Shown here one piece after another: positions 11,301 through 22,816 of a DNA stretch of 64,000 bases. The position numbers were made by a program, and so were the translations under genes. The first letter of the stretch is position 1. Every line of letters starts with the position of its first letter. This stretch comes from Toxoplasma gondii ME49. Taxonomy: Eukaryota > Apicomplexa > Conoidasida > Eucoccidiorida > Sarcocystidae. Below the pieces are notes generated by a model. The model did no database searches, was not told the origin of the DNA, and was given only the letters and a program-made list of their open reading frames with translations. The stretch covers positions 4,065,662 to 4,129,661 of the forward strand of contig NC_031474.1 in the NCBI RefSeq assembly GCF_000006565.2, read 5' to 3'.

Positions 11301-14300
11301 TCTCTATATACGTATGTTTGTCCGTCTCTCTCTGTCCACGTCGCTCCATCTGCCTTTTTTGTCTCAGCTTGTGGCTGTCCAACCGACGACTGTTTACCAT
11401 GTATATTTTTATTGGTGATGCGCCTTTGATCACGTTCTTGTGTTGAGATATATTTCGGGGGGTGAGGGGGCGGTTCGGGACTGAGGGTCTGTGAGTCCTC
11501 AGCCAGTTCGGCCTGACTGAAATCATTTTTCATAGATTCTTCTCTTCAGTTGAAAACGAACGAAACGAGGATAGAGGCCACAGGGTCTGCGCGTCTTCGG
11601 TGAAACAGGTTGCACTAGGCTCTTTTGTAATGGGGATCCATGCAGAATCCACCGGATTCCTGTCGCCTTGGCGCGGTTTGGGGCCTTCAGTAGACGCCGG
11701 CGAGAAGCGTATTTAATAGGCTTCTTCCCGACTATATAGAGAACGTCCATGTTGTCGTCGCCTCTGGATATGGAAATAGCGAGAGTTGAACAATCCACCT
11801 TATTGGATTCTAACTCGAGCGCGTCTACCACTGTCGTCACATCTGAGCTCCTCAGATTCACCAGGGAGTAAACATGGAAAAAAGGTTCCAGCGATTGCGA
11901 CGCTCTTAACAGGACAGTTTTTTCAGTTTTCCTCTCTCGATCTGCGTGTCTCTGCAGGTGGTTTTTATGCTCAAACTGAAGAAGGCCTTGAACTCCTTCG
12001 GGCGCGGCTCACGCCATGGAGCGCCGCCCTCTTCAGCAGTCTCCCCAAGGCGATCCAGTGGCAGCTTGCTTTCAACAAAGATCAAACATACCGGGTCAGA
12101 TTCTGTATGAATATAAACTGTCAATACATGCATGCGCGCTGAGTAGGTGACAGGTAGAGATAATATACAGATGGAGACAGAGAGATATTGAGAAAGGCAG
12201 GTATAAACAAAGATACAGAAATAGACTGATAGACATGTAGACAGAGAGATAGACATGTAGACAGAGAGATAGACATGTAGACAGAGAGATAGGCATTTAG
12301 ACAGAGAGATAGACATGTAGACAGAGAGATAGACATGTAGACAGAGAGATAGACATGTAGACAGAGAGATAGACATGTAGACAGAGAGATAGACATATAG
12401 ACAGAGAGATAGACATGTAGACAGAGAGGTAGACATATAGACAGAGAGAGAGACATATAGACAGAGAGATACACATATAGACAGAGAGATACACATATAG
12501 ACTGAGAGATACACATATAGACTGAGAGATAGACATATAGACAGAGAGAGAGACATATAGACTGAGAGATAGACATATAGACAGAGAGATAGACATATAG
12601 ACAGAGAGAGAGACATATAGACTGAGAGATAGACATATAGACAGAGAGATAGACATATAGACAGAGAGAGACATATAGACTGAGAGATAGACATATAGAC
12701 AGAGAGAGAGACATATAGACTGAGAGAGAGACATATAGACAGAGAGATAGACATATAGACAGAGAGAGAGACATATAGACTGAGAGATAGACATATAGAC
12801 AGAGAGATAGACATATAGACAGAGAGAGACATATAGACAGAGAGAGAGACATATAGACTGAGAGATAGACATATAGACAGAGAGATAGACATATAGACAG
12901 AGAGAGACATATAGACTGAGAGATAGACATATAGACAGAGAGATAGTTAGATTGGCTGTTTTTCGCGTCCACTGCGTGGTTGGTTCACAAGTGACATCAA
13001 CAGCTGATTGTGTCGAGGCAGCTGTTCGTGCAGCGCGCACTGAGGAAGGAGTACTTATCTCTGCGTAGGATGTTCTATCGATTCCCTGCTTTGGGGCCTC
13101 GCGACTGACATGAAATTGTCGTCTTTGGTCTTTCACCGGAGGTCTGTGTGTGTTTATTTCGCATCCGGTTTTGCCTGACCAGGTGGATCTCACGGCCATT
13201 GACACAGAAGTCTTGTTGAAGCGCCTCGTCGAGAGAGAGCTGGCGAGGCGCAAGAGCATCGGAGCCTTCCGCAAGGGACAGTTTCTATGCAAGACTCATT
13301 TTCTTGCGTACCAGGGGCGCTCTGCGGCGCCGACGATCTTCGATGCTGATTTGGGGTAAGATTGGGTTCCCCGCGCTTTCTAGCGACCTCTTGTAAGACT
13401 GTTTTGTATGGCATGCACCTTTTCAAGCCTTCTGCGCCAGGAGGAATAGATGCCATGGTACTGATGGGATTTCCGGTCTTGTCGTAGAGTCTCTAAATAT
13501 CAATCTGCACCCTTTCCTGCTTCCAGATGGCTTTGCGCTCACCCCGCATTGCGTCGATCGTCTTTGTGGGAGTCTGCTTTCAGTTTCAGCTGTTCGGTGT
13601 GAGTGTCTGTTTTCCCGGTCGGTGTTGAACCGATAGTGTTCTCTGCTGCACCCCACAAGTTGTCCCTGCAGAACGTGTATTGCAATTTCGACATTCGTTG
13701 CTTATTTTCGGTGACTTTTGTCTCACTCCCGGTTTCTCGCTCTCCACCGCGGACCCATTTCATGCGTCATTCTCGCGTTTTTTTTCCCTCTCCGTCCCGA
13801 GGTGGGATACTGAATTTGTGTGTTCAGTGTCTTCAGTTCCGAGAATCCCTTGTTCACCGTTTTGACTGCTGGTTGTCGAATTCCGCCGTTTGCCGCCTTG
13901 ACTGTCGTGCGCTGCTCGCCTTCTCTCTGTCGTTGCGATGCGGTCCTCATGTTCCTCTGGAGTTCTCTTTGCCTTGAAACGCGTGGATATGTGACTGGAT
14001 TGCACTTTCGCAACCCGTTCGTATATGCCTTCCCTATTGCATGGCCTCTCCGCAAGTTTTGAATCAAAACTTTTGCGCATGAGTGTCTAGCAGGGGAACG
14101 AATTCTTGTCCCCATCCACCGCCTCGCGAGCTCCATAAACACCGCTTCACCCGGCCTCCGCGACCAGTCTCTTTCTCCCTCGCTGGGTCCCTTGACTGGT
14201 CGCAGCCTTCCTTGTTGCGGTCCATGAAAAACAGGCATGCCTCCTGGACTGCTCTCTTTTGCGGCAGGTTCTCCTACGGCTACACCGCGGCGGTGTTGGT

Positions 14301-15957
14301 GGATGGCGGCTGCACAGGCTACATGGCGCAGATCAGCAACTTGGTTGGACAGCCTGCGGAATGGTCGGTTAGCGCAGTGCCCTTTACATGTTTAGTCGAC
14401 GTACAGCCGGTGAAAACGTCGACAGTCACGCCCCTGCACCACAAGGTTGCTCATCTGCGACAGGGTCACCTTCACCAACATGGCCGCCAGGTCTGGTCCC
14501 CTGCGCAGGCGTCGCCGGCGACGCATGAGACCCACCACTACTGCGGTCCTGCCTTAGGTGAGACGGGAGGCAATGGTCAGCCGGAGGGTGACTAGGCGTT
14601 CATACTTCCCCCCCCCCCGCGAGTCCGAGAGACGCCGAGGCTGCTCCTAATCGCGAGGAGTGGGGACAGCGCGAGCTCCGCAGGGAGCGAAGCGTGGAAG
14701 CCAAGGTTCTCTACAACTGAAAGCGTTGGCTTCGGCGCCGCACCGTTCTCTTCGATGAGAGGTGATTTGCTTACTCGGGTGTAGTTCGAGTCCAAAGGCT
14801 TTTGCAGGTGATGGAAAGCTTCTTGAGTTCGGAGTCGCCTTGACGAAAGCTTAAGGGAGGCCCAAGATGAATCCTAAAAATGCGGAGGGCCTGCTTCTGG
14901 GGCAGAGAGGGAACAGAAAAAAAGCGAGTCTCCTGAGTGTCTGCCCCTCAGACCCAAGCCTGTGAAACACAATCAGGAACCAAACGAGTGAACGTCGACC
15001 GCGTCAACAAAGACCATCACCATCTGAACACGGAGGCTACTCCGCAGTCTGACACACTTCAGAAAACGAGTTGTTTGTGTACCTCTTTTGCTTTCTCTCC
15101 TGTGTTTGACGTCCACCTCGAATCGAACGTACTGGGGACTTCGATTCAGAGGAAACCGCCGTCGGGATGGTTCGGCTTTGTACACCAACGTTTCGATCAG
15201 GGCACCCCGTTGCCGTTCAAGATACCACGCCGTCGTGAAGCACCGTCCTTGTTCAACAAAGCGTGTGCTGAGTTCTGACAAGAAAGACGGAGCATTTCCG
15301 ATTTTTTGCATGCGAGTCTGTGGACACAGATCCACCCAGCAGTCCACCCTGTGGTCTCCTTCCCTCTTCGTTTCCCTGTCCTGCCCTGCAGGTCGCGCCG
15401 GCTGTTCTGCGTCTGCTCACACATCCGAAGAATCCTTCAAGTGCGAAAGCGACATGCGGGGCTCTTCTTCCTCTTCTTCTTCTTCCTCTTCTTCTTCTTC
15501 CTCTTCTTCTTCCTCTTCTTCTTCCTCTTCTTCTTCGGCTGTCGTGTTGATGTTTCGGGTGGAAGTGCCTTTGCAGAAGCTGTCTCTGCAGGGGGGCATG
15601 TTTCGAACGCTCGCGCTGTCGCGGGCCGAGTGGGCTCTTGGGGACTGCTTCTCCAATCCAGGTCCTGTCCAATATGAAGGCGCCGCGAGTCGCGTGCGGC
15701 TCAACTCCCTTCGGCTCCCCTCGACAGACCCCACAGTGAAACTCAAGAAGATTTCTCAGCTCTGCAGCCAGGTAAACGCTGGACAAATCTTGGCGCCAGC
15801 GAGCGACGCCTAGCAGAGACTCGCGGGAAACGACGATCCGAGAAATGCACGTAATTCAGTAACATATATGTCCTAACAGTCCTCTCTGTACGTGGATACA
15901 CAAAGCAACAGGGACCTACATACTTAAAAGTTCATACGCACGTACATTCGTTTGCAT

Positions 15958-15988
<31 letters not shown>

Positions 15989-16124
15989 GATAGATAGATA
16001 GATAGATATACGTGCTTGACTATGAGCTGAGAGACACAGTGAATTCAGCAACAGATAGGTCGTAAGAGTCGCGTATTTTCCAGTATCTACAGGCAGGTGC
16101 AAAAACCATCCGACTGTAAATAAA

Positions 16125-16155
<31 letters not shown>

Positions 16156-17454
16156 GTATAGATATGTATCTTTGAGTGTGAACTGAAGTCGCTCTGTGAC
16201 GGTAGAGTGTTTAGAACTTGAGGTGGAGGCGCGAGAAGAACGAGGTAAGAAGATTTACTTCGTGCGGGAGTGTCGCTGGGAAGAGTCGTCTAGTTTGCGA
16301 CTGTGGTGAAACGAGGACGGTGGTCAGCGGCGAGACCGAGAGGTTTGGAAGTTATGTTTGCTCGTTTCCTTTCTTTATCTTTCTCTGTCTTTGCTTTCAG
16401 GTAAAAAGCTTGTGCAGCGTGATGGCGACGCCTCCCCTGTTGAAGACGGCGGAGTCTTCTCTTCACAGCATCGTGGAGGTTCTTTCAACTCTATCCAGAA
16501 GTGAAAGAAACCAACAAATGCAGTTCTACGACATTTCTCATGTGCTCGCTCAGCGCTGCACAACCAAGGTAGGCGGTCGCATGCTCGGACGCTTCTTAGA
16601 GCGCCGCACCGGTGTCTGTCTCGGTGATGCTCGAGCGATGCAGAACGTGACCCTACTCTTTCCTGCTCCGTCTGTCTCTCGTTCGCTTTCGATCCTGGTT
16701 TTCGACTCTCGACTGTTTTCACGAACTCTGAAGCCGCATCTTCTCCGTCTCCTGTCTCCAGGCTTGGCTGTCGGCGGCGGAGTCTCTGCCGCTGTCAAAT
16801 TGGCCTTCTCCGCTTCCGGGATCGTTCCCCGGCGCGGGGCATCCAGACCGCTGTGGCCCAGGCGGCCCGCCAGCTGGCAGTTGTGTTCTTTCTTCCTCGC
16901 CCCCTCCCTTTCAGGACTGGTTTCAGTTCTCGGTGTCGCCGCCGGCTTCCTCTGCGGCCTCTGCGGGTCTCCCCACGGGAGGAGCTGGCCTCGACGCCTG
17001 GACGCCGGCTGCGACCTCCGCTGGGGTTCTCTCTGCCGGTCCGTTCGATGTTTTTCGACGCCATGAGCGAACCTCAGAGAAGGGCAGAGAGCCACACGTC
17101 GCACACGAAGCCGCAGAGACTCTCCATGCGGAATTCGAGAGAAGCCGCGGCTGCCGAGAACAGAGGCCTGGCTCTCTGGTCTCCCTCGCAACGCTCGCGG
17201 CTCGGCCTTCTCGTGCTCGTGTGGGACGCCGCGACTGGGCGGAAGGAGACAGCGAAGCGGCACCGAGGGGCAGCGAGGAGACCGGCCGGGCCTTCGCCCA
17301 GGAGACAGGAGCCGCAGGCGGCGGAGCCACCGAACCTTCCATTTCGAGAGAAGAAGAAATGGAGACTCTCTGGAGTGGGGACGCCCACGCAGGCACCCGG
17401 CGCCTCCCCAGCTTTTCTCTCGTCTGTCTCAACAAGGCAAGCGGGAGTCTCTAG
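328..17454 (+). CDS. PFK: Fused beta-alpha phosphofructokinase (PPi-PFK type), 5'-incomplete
   Basis: Glycolytic enzyme phosphorylating fructose 6-phosphate. Proposed exons: 328-638, 1234-1867, 2567-3526, 4223-5140, 5554-6369, 6662-7448, 7915-8406, 8777-8966, 9663-9873, 10109-10297, 10947-11106, 11958-12094, 13183-13355, 14268-14557, 15392-15771, 16401-16568 and 16762-17454. All phases agree and the total is 7509 nt. The first exons give the C-terminal third of the beta domain (GQEGRC, GYALGT, LTGYMA, YRSPGPV). Exon 4 opens the alpha domain ([11 protein letters not shown]). Exons 7-15 carry its core: [59 protein letters not shown]-like and NPGPVQYEG. The alpha half lacks the MGR substrate motif (VSG instead), so it is probably regulatory, as in other fused apicomplexan PFKs. 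The 5' exons with the beta catalytic site are not in the window. The exon 3/4 junction needs a GC donor and is the least certain. Confidence 0.88.
771..921. repeat. (TA)n microsatellite cluster in a PFK intron
   Basis: Runs of TA/TATG/TACA steps inside the intron 639-1233. They are visible directly and make no protein sense in any frame. Confidence 0.9.
2109..2362. repeat. Two (TA)n tracts and AT-rich stretch in a PFK intron
   Basis: TA runs at about 2109-2140 and 2329-2362 flank a strongly AT-rich stretch, all within the intron 1868-2566. Confidence 0.9.
3527..4222 (+). other. Probable GC-AG intron of the PFK gene
   Basis: The upstream exon ends TGTCAG at 3526 and is followed by GCAAGC. 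The downstream acceptor GGTGCTCAG ends at 4222. Both junctions are phase 0 and join the linker to the conserved start of the alpha domain ([16 protein letters not shown]). The GT donors I could find nearby (3471, 3535) are poor or do not match the phase of this acceptor. GT at 3471 with an acceptor at 4172 is the main alternative. A short (TA)n tract lies at 3893-3924. Confidence 0.5.
12226..12943. repeat. 20-bp minisatellite in a PFK intron
   Basis: About 35 head-to-tail copies of AGACATATAGACAGAGAGAT or close variants. The left part (to about 12420) uses CATGTAG, the right part CATATAG. Some copies from about 12661 onwards have lost two bases, giving 18-bp units. The array lies wholly in the intron 12095-13182. 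Its minus-strand translations (SICLSL-type repeats) are artefacts. Confidence 0.95.
15465..15536 (+). repeat. TCT/TCC trinucleotide run encoding poly-serine
   Basis: A run of about 24 serine codons within the PFK exon 15392-15771. It lies between the alpha-domain C-terminal part and the NPGPVQYEG motif. The coding frame continues through it. Confidence 0.9.
15956..16160. repeat. (TA)n and (GATA)n tracts in a PFK intron
   Basis: A (TA)n run at about 15963-15990 continues directly into GATA steps to about 16008. A second (TA)n run lies at about 16127-16155. Both are inside the intron 15772-16400. Confidence 0.9.
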
Positions 17455-18285
17455 CGATGTGTGTGGCGTATTTCGTTTTCGAACAGACATTCGCAGCTTT
17501 GCCGAAAGAACTGCAACTTTCGCACAGCGTACTTACACACAAGCAACACACTCGTCATTTGGATACGCAACCCCAGATCCACTCGGAGGGTGCCTTGGAG
17601 ATTCTCCGAAATCGCCTGTCAGTGTGGTGTACGTCTGTTGTCTAGAACAGCCCACGGAGGTGTGAAGAAACTGTGCCAGAAAACAACGTCGCTTGAAAAC
17701 CTTCAGCAGAGTGGACAGAGAGGGCATGAGACCGGCTTCGAATCGTCGTGACGAAACAGTTTGAATTTCGCGAACGAAGGGAGGGCGAGTTACCGGCGAA
17801 TCGGGTGTTTGCCCCTGATCATTCGCTTCTTCGCGTAGGTGTCTCATTTCGTTTTTATTCCTTTCCAGGAGCCACCGCCTTTGTCAGATATGTTCTGAGG
17901 ATGTATACTACTGTGGCGCTTCAAAAATATCGGCGGTGCTTGCGCGTTCTTTGCCGGTCCCTTTGCGTCTGTCTTGTCTGGTTAGGCATCGAGCAATTAC
18001 GCCGCCCAACACTTCCAGGAGCGACGCTGAAAGTGCAGAAAGTCCGAAACGAGGAGAGAGAAAAAGATCGTTAATGGATCGATAATGGATCGTTAATGGG
18101 ATCCAATCTCAGGACCCTTGCAGATACACGGAGGCGAAGATGAAGAAGACGATTCGAGTTTGGGGGAAATACCTCACACAGTCCAGAGGCCGAGACGAGG
18201 AAACTAACGAAGCCATTGCAGAGAGTGTATATTCAAAGTGTATTGCGCAAGTGGCCATCACCGCTCAACACGTATCAAATCGTAT

Positions 18286-18372
18286 ACAGTATATATATAG
18301 TATATATATACCCAGATATATATATATATATTATATATACTATATATATATACTCTATATATACTATATACA
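18286..18372. repeat. TA-rich imperfect repeat
   Basis: Alternating TA steps broken by single C or G bases in the convergent spacer. It would form hairpins readily. Confidence 0.85.
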
Positions 18373-19405
18373 TACGTCACCAAATCGGTATGTATCTGTG
18401 AAACAAATGTAGAGAGGGATATTTAAAGAGTAGAGGCGATCGACAGGGAAGAGGAAACTGGAGTGAAGAAGACAGAAAACGAGGAGGCATTCTGTAATTG
18501 AAGATACGGCAAGAGTTGCCGTTTCTTTTTCGAAATTTTTCAGTTGATGTGGTGACTGAGGAAAACCATAGAGAGACACGCGAAACGTTTGCATGTGAAA
18601 CGCCAGGTCTGAGTCTCCTTCGCTTCTTTTACTTGCAACCTTTGCTGGCACGGTCCTATCTTTCTTATCGACGCACTTTCTTATTTTGCCTGCTCACTCC
18701 CCGCTTTGCCCGGAAAAATCCTCCACGTTTGCATCCCGTCGCTTTTCTCTCCTTTTTGTTCTTGAAGATTCCACAGTGCCTCGGCCTACAAAGAGTCTCT
18801 GTCTTTGTCTTGCGCTGACCCATGGGGTTCGGTTGCCGTTCTCGGCTTCCCCGTAGAGGTCCCTTTCTTCGCTCTTTTCTCCTCTCGAGTTTCCAACTCT
18901 ACTCTCTTCTTCCTCTCCGTCCCTCGTTCTTCTCCCCCGTCTCTCCTCTGTCTCATTTCTCTCTGTCTCCCTTGTCCCTCTTTTCTCTGTCTCTCTTTTC
19001 TGTGCGTGTCTTTGTCCTCGCACCTGGCCTGACACGCCGGCGGCTCCTGTCCTTCAACGCTGGAGACAGCAGAGTGTCGTCGGAGAAAGGAAATTCATCA
19101 GATTGCTTTGCTCTCTTTATTTCCTTTTGATCACGTAAAAGGGAAGCGCGTTTCCTTCCACTGCACGCAAGACACTTCGAGCCATTTCGCAAGGCTCCAC
19201 GAAAGTCTCCGCAAACGTCCTTTGAGGCATTCACTTCTCGCCGATACTTGGGAACCGAATCAAGTGGTTTCTTCAGTGAACGGGGACGCAACGCATTCAT
19301 TTGCCTGTAAATGTTTCTCGCTTGAATCAAATGACCGAGTTCTTCACTAGATACTGCACCGGGGACGGTTGCTTCACACGCAGGCGCCGAGTGCTGGGCT
19401 TCCAT

Positions 19406-19409
19406 ACAC

Positions 19410-19461
<52 letters not shown>
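19406..19461. repeat. (TA)n microsatellite
   Basis: An almost pure TA run in the convergent spacer. Confidence 0.9.
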
Positions 19462-19462
<1 letters not shown>

Positions 19463-20404
19463 TGGATGAGTATCCGTGTGTATAATCGAATGTATCTAAA
19501 GATACAAATGTGTCTAAACCAGTATAGACCTCTGTATATTTGCATGTGTTTCGGTATGGATAAATGCGTGTGAATATAGGTAAACGCTTGTACAAATGCA
19601 GATGTTTTTGCGTGACAAGAGTCACGAAGTCAGAAGCATATTTTTATATAGGTAGGTAAACGTTCATACGGCAAGCAGGTTTTTATTTTATCTCGTGTAT
19701 ATCGCTACGACGTAGAGAGAGGGACATGAGATAACGCGTTCTTCTCGATTTGAGTTGGCTAGTTCTGGGTCGAAACCCGGAGTCCAATTCGTGGTTTACG
19801 CTCCCCAAAAAATTTAAAATTCGTCGCGGTTCACCTTCGCAACGACTACGACGTTCGCTTCCATATTCATTAGAGTTTGTGGTTTCTGCGGACACAAGCG
19901 AGATGGTAGTTTGCCTCTCTTTCGGCGAGCTCGCTCCGCACACGGGAGAGATGAAACTCCGATTTTTGTACGGGTGTGACGCTGTTCCGCAGTTTCCTAA
20001 TTTGGCTGCCTGCGCGGGACAGGCGGCATGGCGAGCGAAGGAGAGAGAACTTGAAAAGCCGAAAAGAACCAAAAAAACACAGTCGCTTTGTGTCAACTGA
20101 CAAGTAGGTCCGCCAAAGATCTCCGAGAAGCCGACCCAAGAAAAAAATGACACTGGAACAAGCACATTGTCAATGTCATCGCCGGTCCCCGCATTTCCCC
20201 TTTCTTCTCGCGTAGCCTGTCTGTACAAAATGTCACCTCTTGAAGGCGTTTTTGTCTCCTTTCCATGTCTGATCTTCTGTCCGCAGACCTCAGATACACG
20301 TCTTGCATGCATCTCCCTTGACACACTGTATCTGTGTGATGCCCGCCTTCGCCTTTCCTTCGTTCCGTTCCTTGTGGTTTTCCCAATCCCTATTGAGTGC
20401 GTGT

Positions 20405-22780
20405 TTACGGCCTTCCCTCCCTGTCGTGCTTTGGCTCAGCCTCGTTTTTCTTTTCTCCACTTTCTGATGAATTCGCTCTCGTCTCTTCTTCGCTCACGAC
20501 CGCCGCCTCCGCTATCGCCGGAGAAGGCGAAGAACCGAGACTGTGTAGGACGCGGGCGAACAGCCTCTGGAGGTTGGCGAGGCCAAAAAGGTAGCCGCGG
20601 TCATGTTGTTTTCGACTGAAATTCACATGGGCAAAGTCGACCATGTACACGCCGAAACTTTCGACAATTGCGTCGTAAACTGCTTCTCTCTTTCGCCCAC
20701 ATTCTGCACATTCGACATCCGCGGCTCTGTGGGCGTCGCGGCGCCTCGCCGCATTCCCCCCTCCCCTTCTGTCGTTCTGCTGCAAGACAGGCGGCCTTTG
20801 CGTCTGCGTCGTTCCAGCGTATTGAGTTCGCCGAACAGAGAGAGCCGGTGGTCCATCTGAGGAGTCCCGGAGAACCGGCAAGCGGTCAGGAGCCGGGTCC
20901 GCGTCGAACACAAAGAGGAGGCTCGAACCGTAGAACGAGACTTGCTTTTGACGCTCGAAGAATCTTTGCAGAGTCGCAAGCTTCCCCAGACACTTGCGGA
21001 TCAGCCTCGCAGCGAGTTCGGTCGAGTTATTGACGCAGAAGAAGTTTGTGAAGACGCGGAGGAACGCCTCGTCTTGAGTCACCGCATACGCCTCTTGCGA
21101 CGACAACACAAAGGGCCTCAGAGAGGAAGGAGCGACCTGTCCGGCGTCCTGTGCTGCGCCCCTGTTGCACTCGTCACACGCTTCGGAGCCGCCACACAAG
21201 TCTTCCGTCGTCTCGCTCTCCAGAACTTTCGATTTGCCTGCTTCTGTCGAAATTTCCTCAGAGACCCGTGCAGTCCCGCTGTCGACCGCCCCCGCCGACA
21301 CACCGCAAATGAAGAAGCCATGGGAGCCGACCGACCGGCCTCGCGCCTTCTCCTGCATGCGCTGAATCTTCCCAGCGTCTGTACAGCTCGGGTCGTACAT
21401 TTGGATGCCCATCTTTATATCCATCACGCACGGTCGGACGAACTGCGCGAGGTCGGCCAACGCCACAGCGCAGGCAAATCGCGAGCCGCACGCAGACGAG
21501 GCAGGAAACGCCAACGGAGCACCGCGAGACTCCGGCCCCGAACTCCCGCGACAAGAAGAAGAAGCCGACGAAGAAGAAGAACGCGAGGCCTCCCCGGAGG
21601 AGCCTTGTGGCACAGACTGCTGAGAGGAATTCAACGCAGAACGAGATCTGCGGTCGACGTCAGCGACGGAAGCATCGCGAGGCTCAGTGGGGCTTCGTGG
21701 CAGTCGACTCTCTCCTTCTTTCTCCCCCATCCCTTCGTCGCCATGGCACCTCTTCCTTCCTCCCTCGCAGTTTGTTTTCCGAGTGGACGGCGGCTCCGCC
21801 AGTGCCCACGCATGCGTCCAGAAGACGCGGTGGCAGCGAGGCATGAACTTGGCTAGCTCGGTGGCGACGTCGGACGAAACAGAAGAAGGAGACAGAGCAT
21901 CCGAAGCGACGGAAGAGGCAGACGGAGGCTCGCTGATAGCGACACCATCCGGCTGAATCCGCAGAAGGTCCAGGACCTGTTGAGGATCAAAGGAGAGGAC
22001 AGCGGACGGCACTGCCTCCTGGCGAGGCATCCGAGTCGTGTGGACGGCGAGTGTTTCGCTGCCCGTCGGATTCTCATCCTTCGATTTCCTCTGCAGTTCG
22101 CCTGAGTTCTCGCGTGAGTTCTTGCGTGGACGCTGAAGGCGCCCGAAGAGAGTTTCGAGCGCCTGCAGCGTCACTGTTACGTCTTCGCCGGAGTCCGTTT
22201 CCTCAGGTTCCCCTTTCTTTGAGTGCATCTGCACCCAAGTGTAGAAGGCAGCCTCACCCCAGTTGCAGAGCTTCACGAGTTGCCCTTGCTCGATCGTTTC
22301 GTTCCTCTGGAGAGCCGCCTCGCTCTCTTCCCGCGCCCCGCGAGCCTGCACCGCCTCTGCACACACCGAGGGGAGGAGCCAGCGACTGACTCGGCCGCCG
22401 ACGATGCGGCCTCGCACATGCGACAGTAAACCTGCCGGTAGCACATTCGCCAGAGTCCGTGACGCAGGCAGCAGCGAAGCAGAAACAGAGAGCGAAGAAG
22501 AAAAAGAAGACGTGGAACCGCACGGAGTCGTAGAGGTGTGTGGAGGCCCCGACGACGATAGAGCCGAGCACGAGGATGCCAGCGGAGACGCGATGGACGG
22601 TGTTGCAGAGAGGTCAGGAGTCTTCGGACGAGGCTCAGGAGCCGCGCTGGCTCGGGACCCTCTCACTCCGTGGGTGGAGTGCCTGAGCGAAACCACACCA
22701 GGAACCGCATGCCAACAAACCTACCTTTGTTTCCCAGTTGCATCGCTACGCCGCTCCCCCATCGTCCCTTGAAATACCCT

Positions 22781-22816
<36 letters not shown>

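Larger units (their letters stand above)
17455..20404. other. Convergent spacer between PFK and HDAC-IPK genes
   Basis: This stretch lies between two converging stop codons, so it should hold both 3' untranslated regions. I see no conserved protein segment on either strand. It contains TA-rich arrays at about 18286-18372 (partly palindromic TATATA/TATAC/TATAG steps) and 19406-19461, pyrimidine-rich DNA at 18600-19030, and short GGATCGATAATGG-like repeats near 18070-18105. Confidence 0.7.

Noticed and set aside
12226..12943. CRISPR-like direct repeat array
   Set aside because: Units are contiguous with no unique spacers, and the setting is a eukaryotic intron.
11906..13292. Long minus-strand open frames rich in [10 protein letters not shown]
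   Set aside because: They are the reverse translation of the 20-bp minisatellite inside a plus-strand intron. The composition is purely periodic and no domain is present.
15253..15786. Minus-strand Arg- or Glu-rich frames opposite 15465-15536
   Set aside because: They are shadows of the plus-strand poly-Ser codons. The plus strand has the conserved PFK motifs and matching splice phases.
19755..19795. tRNA-like T-arm (CTGGGTCGAAACCCGG)
   Set aside because: The loop has the wrong length and lacks the TTC start. No acceptor or anticodon arm can be built around it.
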